A stretch of 38,435 bases of DNA, taken from contig LWCA01000226.1 in the NCBI GenBank assembly GCA_001642005.1, positions 1-38,435 of the forward strand. Reading direction: 5' to 3'. The notes beneath the pieces were generated by a model, which did not search any database, had not been told where the DNA came from, and was given only the letters and a program-made list of their open reading frames with translations. Source of the stretch: Intoshia linei. Its lineage: Eukaryota; Orthonectida; Rhopaluridae. This document shows positions 10,762-22,000 of the stretch, piece by piece; position 1 is the stretch's first letter, and every line of letters begins with the position of its first letter. The translations under genes and the position numbers were made by a program.

Positions 10762-13700
10762 ATGGGGATTTTTAAGCGTATGTTCAAGCGGGTTTGATAA
10801 TCTTAAACTATAATAAATATATTACCAGAAAGACTCCGCTATAACGGTAAAGCCTGGTGTAGCAATCAATAGCAAAGAACTAACTAAACCCGATATTTTG
10901 AATTCTAGTAAAGATGATAAATTTTTGGATGAGGTTTTTAATAAATTAAATTGTATATATTCGTTTGTTGGCTTTTATATTAATTATGAATATTTAGAAA
11001 TTTTTTGAATCGACTGTCAAACAAGAAAAGAACGAATTTAAATACAGAACAATAAAGCGTAATTTAAATATACTTTAAAAATGGCATTATATTTACATTT
11101 TCATTAATTAAAGGTCAATCATTTCAATTAAAGATATAATAAAAATTAATATTTATTAATTTAGTAAATACACCAATTGCTAAAGATTTGCTGGATAATG
11201 AACCTGCAAAAACCAAGATAGATATAATACAAGCTAAAAAGAAAAAAAGGAAAAATATGAATTTTCTTTACGAAGTAATATATAGCTAGAATTAGCCTAA
11301 TATACCAAAACGGTGACACTACATATGTATATACTGTAATCTGATTATATGGCCTTTTTTTAAAACTCCATATTAATTAGTACTCAATCTATTTCTGTTT
11401 AAGATATCAACATGAACTCGCAAATAAACATTGTGAATATTATTCATTTCATTATTACAGTTTAAGTCCTTATTAACGGAATTGAAAATTTTGTCATTTC
11501 GTTAATATGGAATTGTCCCCATAGTAACATCATAGTTAACAGAATTTAATTTTTATAAATAAAACCCAATAACTGGTCAAATTTCTTGTTATTATCAGTT
11601 TTTGAATAATACATGACAAAGTAATATGCACAAACATTATCAACGTATCCACATCAGTTTTTTGGGGTCAATGAAAAATTTTATAAATTTTAAATTATTT
11701 ACAGATATAAAATAAATTTAATAATGATATTTTCGCAATGATAGTAATTATTTATAATTAACGCCACCTAATTTAATATTTATTAAAAATTTGATAAAAA
11801 ACTTAATAAATTGACTTGTAATTAGTACAAAAATGAGTTGATATTTGATTCTCTTAAAAATAGATTCTAGAGCTTAAGAGATACAATTATTATTAACGGA
11901 ATTTTTGGTTCATACAAATTCGTTAAGAATAAATAAATAATTTAAAATTTATTTAATATGGAATTTTGACGCTAAAATGGAATTTCTGCTAACAAAATTT
12001 CCGTTGATAAGGACTTAGACTGTAGTTACATTGACGTTATTCTACATTAGTAGTCCACAATAAACAGGCCCACTTTTTGATATTTTACATTAAAAATAAT
12101 TTTAACTCTATTATAATGTCTTTATTATCATGTTATTATATGTAATATGTGTTAATATGTGTGTAATATATAATTATTTTATGTGTTTAATAATGTGTAT
12201 GTTATAAATGTCAATAATATCTACGCTTGAGATTCAAAAATATTAAGATCCCCAAGAAAAATGTAACGTTTTCGTGTATCTTAAAACCAAAAATGCAATA
12301 ATAGTTTTTTCAAGTCACATGTTTATCATAACTTTTAATCATTGAAATTTGCGTATTGTATTCCAATTTTCAACAACACACCTAATATTTTGCAAATTCT
12401 TAAATTTTAAAGTTTATAAACTACGAGCTTGAAACTTTTTTAAATTATGACTTTATTAATATTATTATGACAATTATGTCACAAATATGACATTTATGAC
12501 TTTTTAAAAATCGATATACTTATTAAATGTGTATATTAGAGTTCCCTCTTACATTAATAACATTTTTTTATTATTAAAAAAAAATTTTTTTGTGTGACAT
12601 TGTTCTCCCTAATAATTACTAATTACACCTTACGTTATGATATGAACACCCATTAATATACTAAAAAGTATCATAATTTTATATAAATTAATATAGAATG
12701 ACAAACTTGGTGAAAGATATAGGTCATTGAGAGAAACTGAACATTTTTATCAATACATTTTATTGGGGACAATTATAATTAATAATTTTAATTAATAAAA
12801 TTCTCTATATTCAGGAATTCCTGGTTTAGAGCCATTATCAGGAGTCTATACTTTTATTTTGTGTCTCTTCAGAATTCCAACATATTATAAGTATATCTGC
12901 ATGATAAAGGATGGTATCAGCAACAGTGCCGTGGAGATCCAACAGTAGGCCCAAACCAGATAGAAACTGTAGGCCCCTGTCAATTTTTTTTTTAAATTGG
13001 GACGTCTATACATTGTTTAATCGATCGTTTATTGCCTAAAAATTGAAAATAACATAAACTAACTTAAATACTTAACAAATTTTCCAACATTACATAAATT
13101 TATATTTTAACTTAAAAATTTTGTATCACGAAATCTAAAATTTCCAAATTTACCTAAACAAATTAAAATATTAGGCTCTCATGATTGTAGGCCCATAGCC
13201 CCTGTCCACGGCCCTGGTCAGCAATGCTGCACCGAAATCATGTTGAACCAGATTTTGAATAAAAAATTCAACGCTAACAAATGTATACATTTACTCATAT
13301 TTGTCCTATATTAGTTTTATATACCAAACACATAAATAAGGATTCATATTTTTAAATTAAAATGAATTGGAAAAACTGATTTAAAATTTTAAAAGAATTT
13401 TAAATTTATGTCCTTGTTTTAGTATAAGACAATTATAAAAATATATTTAGGACAGAAAAAACGACGTTAAAAGTTCAATTTACAAAGAAGACCCTGTATT
13501 AAAATTGTCTATTAAAATTTCCAAAGAAATAAACGAACTTTCCGAGCAAAGTACAGAAACTCCGAAAATCCCCGAAAAAGCAAAAAAATCAAATTACGAT
13601 TATGTCAAACGCATTGACAAGGAAAAATATTTCAGTAAAACAAGCATCTCCTCTCATATAACTGAACATGATAAATCTGACAATAAAAGCAATAACAACA

Positions 13701-15852
13701 CAATTGATTCTAGTTTAAGTGTAGAGAGTGTCTCTAATGAAAAAAAATCTCCATCCAGTATTAAAAAATCGGTTCAACCACATATATTGAAATCAAAACT
13801 AAATGACGATGACGCGTCTTTATATTCAACAATTTCGCAAGATTCAAATGTAAAGTACTTGAATAAATCAAAAATTGAAAGGAAAACGTCTGAAAGTAGC
13901 GATTCAGAAGATTTAAATTACGATTTATGTTCAACAATTTCTCGAAGCTTGACTAAACCAGCAAGAGGTATTGTAGAAGTAGTGTCTGACAGTTCAAACG
14001 AAATACCTGAAAATGACATTAAAAAAAAAATTGTCAATAAAAAAATCAATATGGTGCAACGATACAGTGAATCAAGTCAAGATAATTCTGATTATGATAT
14101 AGTTTCAACAAGTAATAAAAGTGTACTTAGTTTTCATAGTAGATATTCTTTAATAGGAAATGTATCATCTAACGATATGGCTAGCATTAATTCTAATATA
14201 AGAACTACCAAATTGTTACCAGCCATTCCAGATGATATTTTTAGTACAGAAATTAGTCATAAGCCAAAATTACCAAAAAAACCAGAAAAAAATGTACCCA
14301 GAGAAATGGAATTGCCTAAAAAACCAGAAAAGTTCATATATGTAGATTCTGAAAAATTAAAAAATAAAATGGTGGAAACTACCCATGAAAAAATTAGAGT
14401 TAAACCTGAACTGTCTGCAAAATCGTCAGATCAATCCATTCATTTATTTATTGATAAAAATAAAACACAATCTATATATGATTGTAAAAAAATCGAAAAT
14501 GCAAGTACAGCTTCTCCGCATGTCAGTTTAAAAAGACAAACAATGCCGGAATTACCTTCTAAACCAAGAAACAATCGGTTAGATACAAAATTAAATAGAT
14601 TTAGACCATTGCAAACTTTAAAAAGTGAAGAAGAGCCTGAAGTATCGGAATTGCATTCTAAATTAAACAAAACCAAAAAATTGGGAAACGAAGATTTGAA
14701 GGAAGTAGTAGAAAAATCAGATTCTGAACAGCGTAGAGAAGTTGAAACATTTAAATACAAAATAGATCCAACAATTTCTGATAAAAATACTAAGGAAATG
14801 GATAAAAAATATATACCACCATTGCCAAGCAAAAACAGAGTATCTGAACTTGATGAAAAGTTGAATCGTATGAAACAATGGGAAGATAAAACCGATAAAA
14901 CGCTAACTGATACAGAAAGTAAGATACTTTCTAGTAAAAACCGTGACAGTTTTATAATTAATGAGAATCCAAAAGTGTCAGAATTGAATGCAAAATTGAA
15001 TCGAGCTAGAAACTGGGAATCAAAAATTGAATCCAAAAAAGAGTTTCCAAAAAAAGAAATTCCAAAAAAACGCGATATATTGATTAAGGAAGCGCAACCT
15101 CGAATATCTGAACTGGATAGTAAATTAAACCGTGCCCGAAAATGGGAAGTTTCAACAGATTCTAGTATTTTTGAAGTTAACAAAGAAGAATCACCCAAAT
15201 GCAACGTCTATTCAGTGGAAAAACCAGAATTCAACAAAAAATATAATTCCTCCATTCAAGAAAAAGATAAATTTGATTTTACTGAAACTTCAAACATGTC
15301 GGAATTGGACAAAAAATTGTTCAAAGTTCGACAATCCCAATTTACTAAACCCGACAACGAAAAATCTTCAACCGATCAAGATTCTGAAACCAAGAAAATA
15401 CCTCCTTCAATCAAAAATACCTTTAAATTCAATAATTTAATGAAAAAGGATGAACGAAAAGTATCAGAATTGAATAAAAAACTTGAAAAAATTCGTTCAG
15501 GTATTGAAAAAATACCTGAATCTAATATACAAAATTCAGAAAAAACTAAATTAAAACAAACAGTACAAATTGATAAATCCTCAAATAATTCAAGTATAAA
15601 TAAGAATAATTTCACGAAAGACGAACACAATTCCGTTAGTTCCGTAAAATCAATTTTTGAAACACAAAATTCCAATAATACTAATAAACCTTTTCCAAAA
15701 CCTGTCAAGATTAACAAATTCTTGGAATCGAATGAAAAGACTGACACTTTTAGAAACAACAAGTTTAATAAAAGTATATTACATTTTTTAAAGTTTTATA
15801 TATTATTTTTTTAGAAAATATTTTTGAATTTGGTTCAGATAGTAGCAACTGA
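10762..15852 (+). CDS. Unrecognised disordered protein with seven SELDxKLNRxRxWE motifs
   Basis: Six exons in consistent phase: 10762-10791, 10829-10933, 10998-11058, 11165-11274, 13451-15773, 15815-15852 (TGA), giving 888 residues. The 41-nt last intron (15774-15814) replaces a low-quality read-through tail with NIFEFGSDSSN. The start MGIFKRMFKRKD has glycine 2 and nearby basic residues, which suits N-myristoylation and membrane binding (inference). The body is rich in Lys, Glu, Ser and Asn, has no hydrophobic core and is almost surely disordered. Short proline motifs (LPKKPEK, ELPSKPR, PPLPSKNR) look like SH3 ligands. Seven copies of a roughly 16-residue motif, consensus K/R-V-S-E-L-D/N-x-K-L-N-R-x-R-x-W-E, begin near 14570, 14638, 14837, 14972, 15101, 15292 and 15458. 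It starts 434 nt after the formin stop. I do not recognise the family; a scaffold or cytoskeletal adaptor is possible but unproven. Confidence 0.8.
11458..12022. mobile_element. Tc1/mariner-like MITE with TA duplication
   Basis: The left end reads TA|CAGTTTAAGTCCTTATTAACGG. The right end, reverse-complemented, reads TA|CAGTCTAAGTCCTTATCAACGG. These are near-perfect terminal inverted repeats of about 23 bp flanked by TA, the target duplication of the Tc1/mariner group. The 565-bp interior has no transposase ORF. Subterminal copies of 'CGTTAATATGGAATT'-like motifs recur inside. Non-autonomous; the transposase source is not in this window. Confidence 0.8.
12924..13216. mobile_element. Short hAT-like non-autonomous element with 8-bp duplication
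   Basis: The ends are CAGTGCCGTGGAGATCC on the left and, on the opposite strand, CAGGGCCGTGGACAGGGG on the right. The flanks are ATCAGCAA (12916-12923) and GTCAGCAA (13217-13224), an 8-bp target duplication with one mismatch. The CAG-type ends and the 8-bp duplication point to the hAT group. It is 293 bp long, has no ORF, and both ends contain GGCCC-rich motifs. A related, opposite-orientation fragment is at 3298-3515. Confidence 0.75.
14570..15502 (+). repeat. Seven-copy coding repeat SELDxKLNRxRxWE
   Basis: Copies read as NRLDTKLNRFRPLQ, EVSELHSKLNKTKKLG, RVSELDEKLNRMKQWE, KVSELNAKLNRARNWE, RISELDSKLNRARKWE, NMSELDKKLFKVRQSQ and KVSELNKKLEKIRSG. Spacing is irregular (about 65 to 200 nt between copies) and the linkers are unrelated. 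This is a dispersed short linear motif kept by selection rather than a recent tandem duplication. Each copy could form a short amphipathic basic helix. Confidence 0.85.
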
Positions 15853-16028
15853 CAGTGTATATTAATTAAATTTCCATTTTTACATTCTAAATTTAAATTA
15901 TTTAATCTACTTTCTCTTTGTTGTATTGTTTTGGATGGCCCAATTAATTTTATAAATTCTTTTTAATATTTTTATTGTTTATATTCGTATACTGTCTATC
16001 AAAATATTAATCATTGCATGTTTAACCC

Positions 16029-19000
16029 ATGTTTACATCTAAATCGGAAAAATCTTTAGAAAAAACCAAGCAAAGAGTTATCGATGGTTTATTTACACTT
16101 TATTTTTCCATTTTTTTATTAGGATTTGGAAGTTACCAATACAAAAACAATTTTTTTAAATTCGAAGGAAATTGGAAAAATGGTAAAACTCACGGTATTT
16201 TTTTTGCCATTATTTTTAGTTTAATTTATATTTTTATTATTTTTCTATTTCTATGTGTGAGTGTTGTTTATTTTCTTTCAAAAATTGAAAAATTCAAATT
16301 CAAGAATTGACTTATTTACTTATTTCGCATACTTACTTGCATATTTATATTATTTTCTTTCATATATCTTTTCTTGTTGCATATGCTGAAAAATCAATAT
16401 TAAAATTTTGGTCAAAAATGTGTAATTCATACGTTAAATTTAAATAAAAATCTATTGGAATTATTTTACCTTTCCCATTAACTTACTTATGTGAATTTAC
16501 TACTCTTTTAGACATAAACAATTACAAAAGAAGCAGATTAAATTTTGAAGACAATTTATGTTCTTCTACACAATCTCGTATTTTGAATACATGTTCGTTT
16601 TAGCATCGAAGACTTTATTCTCTCATCGCTGCTTAAAGTGAAAATATAAAATACAGTTTCGCTAAGTGAAAATCGCGTTAATTTCAAGCTATTACGCTTT
16701 TTAGGAGTGTATATGTTGCCGTCCTTTGTAGTTTCAGTCATTATGAAGAATTTTCTTTAATTTTAAATTTTTTAAATTAAATATAGATTTTAACCCATAT
16801 TTCTTTATTGGAAATGTGTAGACGTACAATGCACATTTTTTTTGAAATTGTAGGATCAATGTTTACATTTTCAATTTTTATTTTAATCGAAATATTTGAA
16901 AAATATAGGTTGATAATATATTAAAAATTATTTTCCACCGGGAATGCGTAGATTTCTGGGGTTGAAATTTTGTATTTATATCAAATGAAATAAGTTCTAT
17001 GAGAATCATTTTTTTTTTATTTTCGGACCCTTAATTATTTCACATTTTTTGTTTCAATAAAATATTTCGAAAAAAAATATATATAAATACTTAAATGCTT
17101 TTTTGACCGTGAAGTCGTCACTTATTCAGATTTAAATTTTTAGTTTATGTTAACAGGATACAACTGTACCACTTGTCAATTTTTTTAAATTCTAGGGCTG
17201 TTTTCAAAAAAAAGGAAGGGAATTTGGTGTTTTGGCCCTGAAGATATAATTTTTTAAAATTTAAATTTATGATAATGTTTATGATTTTAAAATCCGCATC
17301 CGCGTATGTATTTTTTTAAATTCTCTAACTCGTTTGATTTTCAAAAAGAAAGACAATTGGGGTGTTTGATCCGTAAGATATGAAATTGGGAGGTTGAAAT
17401 TTATCTTATTATACGTCCCGGAAAAAACTGTAATTGAAATGTTATCTTTAAAAAATTTTAAAACTGGTAGTTATTTCAATAAAGCGTAACACTCACACAC
17501 ACACAAACAAAAATCGCGTAGCATATTATATAAGTTAGGATACATCAGTGGTACAATTTATTTGATAAAGTACAAATATTTTTCCGAGCATAATAGCTGT
17601 CGCACATTGTTAATAAATCGAATTGTGCATTTTTAAAATCTTTAACTATATAACCGTCAATATTAGGATTATTTTTAATCTTACTGAAAGTTTAAAAATT
17701 TTAATTCTAAACACCTCCTAACATATAATAAAAAAATATAATGAAAACCACATATAAATTGTATATTGTGTTGCTAATTTTTACACATTATTTAACAATT
17801 TTTGACATATAATATTTTTATTTACATTTTAATACATGTTATGTTAGATATTTTTCTAATAATAAATTATTTAATTAGATTTAGTTTTTATAAATTAAAG
17901 TAGATATAAATTAAATTTGAATTGAATTATTAATCTCAAAATTTTTAAAAAAGCTTCCCTTATTAAACCCTACTAAATTTTGATTCTAAAATTACCTTCA
18001 AATTATCTTCAAATTACCAAAAATTGTTAAAAATTGGTTGAAAAATTTTTCTCTAAAGAAACCAACAAAAATTTCTTGAAAAAATCAATAATACGATAAA
18101 TTATTAAAATTGATGATTATGTCTCGCTATGATGTATCGCTCCAACAATACATCTCTCAACTGAATGTTCGCCAAATTTGTTATTTTGTATGCAAATTTG
18201 CATTAATTTTAGCTGAAGGGCTAACAACACATAAAATAATTATTAGGTTATGGGAAATTGTTTATATTGGATGGATCTTATTATTTTGGAAATTTTACAA
18301 ATGGAGAAATTATAGGTCAAGGTTTAAAATTCAATGCTAATTCTGGAGATGTTTATTCTGGCAAGTTTTACATGGGAGAAATGCATGGATTTGGTAATTT
18401 ATTTATTTAAGAAATAATAACTCATTATGAAGTGTTTTTTAATTTGTGACCACTTTTTTCGTTTATTATTTTATATTTTTTTTGCCGTCAAATAATTATT
18501 ATGAATAGACTATTATGCTATATTTTGACTTTTATTGGATAATAATATTGATATTATTCTAATTAGGTGAAATGGTATACCATGATGGCTCAATATTTCG
18601 AGGATATTGGAATATGAACAAACCTCAAGGTTTAGTTAATTATTTCCTAGTTGTATTATAATATTATATTACACATACAATATATCTTTTAGGATATGGA
18701 ATCATTAGTTTCAGGGATAAGAGTGTTTACGAAGGGAATATACTTTCTGGTTTAAAACATGGATTTGGTAAATTAGTAGAAAAGTAATAATAAAATTATA
18801 ATAATAATAAACACGTATAATAAATTAAATTTGATGACGGTTAAAAATTTTAATTTTTTTGAATTCATTTTTTAGCATAACATACCTATGATTATCGAAT
18901 TCCACATCAACATGACAAATTTAGTTACATTTTTTCCTCAATTTAACATTTTACCTTTTTTCGAGGAATTAGGAAATTTAAATATAGTATTTTATAATTA

Positions 19001-22000
19001 CGAAATATATATAACTGGGTTTACTGTTATGTACTACGAAAAAAACAGCACTTAGCTCTGCCGAGGGCACATTTTTATTATACTTAAAAAATAAATTCAC
19101 GTTGAAAATGTAACTTAAAAATCATACTATTCACTATTATCAATCCTTTAAAGGAATGGTCCTCAAATTTGTTTCAGGTGGAACCGTCATATCACATTAC
19201 TTTTTACTTTAAAGTTTATTATTCCATCTTAATTTTGTGTTTGTTAACATTTGCGTAAAGAATTTTAAAAACCGCTTTAATTGTGAAGTCGCCACTTATT
19301 CAAATTTTTTGTGTGTGTTAACAGGATACAACTCTAGCACTTGTAATTTTTTTTTAAATTCTAGGGCTGTTTTCATAATAAAAAAAGGGTAATTTGTAGT
19401 TTTGGCCTTGAAGACATAATTTTTTTTAATTCTCCAACTTGTTTGATTTTCAAAAAAAGGACAATTGGGGTTTTTGACCGTTAAGATGTTAGTTTGGAAG
19501 GTTGAAATTTATCTTATTATATGTCCCGGAAAAAACTGTAATTGAAATCTGGACTTTATTAAATTCTAAGATTGGTAGTTATTGAAATAAAGTGGAACAC
19601 ACTCATAAATATGGCATAGCATATTATATAAGTAAGGATAATGAACACGAACATGAATCTGCAGGAGATAAAAAATAAACGGTTGGTGGCCTATGGTTTT
19701 TTTATTCCAAAATGGAATAATTCAATTTTACATTGTAATTATATGTAATTTAGTGACGGCGAAGTATTTGAAGGGCACTGGAAGAATGATTTAAGACATG
19801 GTCATGGAAAAACTACATATAAAGATGGAACGACTTACTCTGTAATTATAACTAATTTTTTTGAATTACAAGTAAATATTTGAAGCATATAAATTCTAAA
19901 ATGTATACAGTTAGCGCAAAATTGTTTGAAGAAAAATGTTTTTCTCAGATTCTTCTATTTGCAATTATCTATCTATAATTATATTCTTTCGAAAATATAC
20001 GCAATATGAAACTATTTAAGACTCATTATTTTTGCATGTGTCTGTAATTACTATTATGTTTTTTTAATAAATTAATTAAAAAATTTATCAAAAAATACTG
20101 ACTGTACTTGAAGAATCAGCTACGCTAAATTGATCAAAATTGAAAATTTTTTCTTACATTATATTATTTAAAATTTAAATAAAGGTAGATATACATTTTG
20201 CAAGAGGTTTGCCGGTTTCTGAATTAATTTTTTGGCCATCATCCAAATTTTATTGGTCCATTGATACATTCATATATATATACTTTAAATTTAAGATGCT
20301 GAATTTTTAAAACGTGAATTGTATTTACTAGTGTAACAATCGATATTAAATTTAAAAATCTGAACTAACATTAATATACTTTATAATAATTTATTATGCT
20401 CTGTTTTGAAAAAAATTTTCTCTAAAGTGTTATTGTAAAATTTGATTTTTTTCAAAATCAATTGATAGAAATATGTTTATATCGAAAAAACTAATCGATA
20501 AATTTTATCGATTACCAGCACTAGTAGTTACCGTTAAATTTTGATCAATTGCTTTCCCTTCTAATTATAATTAATATCATGATTATTATTACATATATAA
20601 TACATTTCATGAATGATAATTATTTAATAGGGAGAATATTACAGAGGAAAATATCATGGGTCTGGTAGAATGTTGCATGCCTCAGGCATGAAATATAGCG
20701 GAATGTGGTTAATTGGTTTTCCAGTTTTGTATACATCTCAATTGGTGTTTACTTCATCTCCAATTTCTCAAATTATTCCAATAATAGAAAACACTTTATT
20801 GGATTTTAATGTTGCTTGTATGGGAAACGAAGGAATGATACAGGGTAAACAAAACAAATTTAAAATTAATTTATGTGGTCCATTCCAAAGAAATAGTATA
20901 TTTCAATAATAAATTAAGTTTAAGCACAATAGTCTCATTGGTATTAATTGAAAGTACGATTGTTTGGTCATTGGATAGTTTAAGGTGGTTTGTGAGTTTT
21001 TGTATGCAAAAAGCCATATATCATAATGTATGATCATAAAAATAAATAGTAATTATCACAAAAATACAAAAATTGCTAAGAAGGATATTTTTTATTTGTT
21101 TTGCTAATATGATGTGTTCGTCATGTATTATCACCAAGGGTGATCGATTTGATGGCACCAGCATTTTTTTTTAAATATATAAATGACTAATTTACAAAAT
21201 GTACACTGAATACAATGACACTTGTGAGTCTTACAAATTTTTAATGTTTAGATCTAAGTACTCGAAATATTGGGGTTTTCCTTCAAGTTGCTAAAATTTA
21301 GGTTTTTAATTTTGTCGTTGGATTAAGAGTTTTTTATAGTAAAGTTTGGTAAAATGGAAGTTTTAAAAAAATTTAGGAAAAGAGATTTTACCTTAACTTA
21401 AGGCTTATGGGTAGGTAAAATTGAATTTTTTATTTTGGGGTTGGATTAAATTATCTAACATTATCTAATTAATTAATGTTTATTGCTAATTTTTGTGTAT
21501 AGAATATAAATAATGGCCAACAGTATATTTTTGTTATATTTACAGGGGTTGTTGAGAGTTGATCAAACAGCAGATATTTAACAAAAATTAAAAATACTAA
21601 ATGATTGTTAAGTGATAAATAAGTAATTTTAAAGTTTTCATTAAATTTACAGTGCATTGTTAATAAAATAGTCTTTTAAAAATTCTAGGACTATTTTCAT
21701 TTTTAAAAAAACTAGTAATCTGGTGGTTTGGCGTGAAAATGCACTTTTTTGAGATTGCCATTTATTATAACGCTAATAATTCTAAAAACTATCCCAGAAT
21801 TTATGTTTTACAAAATTTTAGGACATGTTTCATTTTTATCAAAGACTAATTTTTGGTTTTGACCATGAAGGTGTGCGTTTCTGAGGTTGAGATTTACGAT
21901 AATGTTAGTGATTTTAAAATACGTCCCAGAAGTTGTTTTATTAAATTTTTGGGTTTATTTTAAAAAAAAACAAAAAGGCTAATTGAGTTTTTGGCTCTGA

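Larger units (their letters stand above)
11275..13450 (+). other. Large intron of the SELD-motif gene, holding two DNA transposons
   Basis: The intron runs from GTAATA after exon 4 to TTTAG before exon 5, about 2.2 kb. It contains the Tc1/mariner-like MITE at 11458-12022 and the hAT-like element at 12924-13216. The remaining stretches (12023-12923 and 13217-13450) are plain AT-rich sequence with no feature I can support. Confidence 0.7.

Noticed and set aside
14440-15204. 254-codon minus-strand frame, and 128-codon one at 15376-15762
   Set aside because: Antisense shadows of the SELD-motif exon; the Ser/Phe/Leu-rich product simply mirrors Lys/Glu/Asn codons of the plus strand.
15774-15814. 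Read-through tail LHFLKFYILFF as the real end of the SELD-motif protein
   Set aside because: The bases form a standard 41-nt GT..AG intron, and splicing gives a polar in-frame end 38 nt later.
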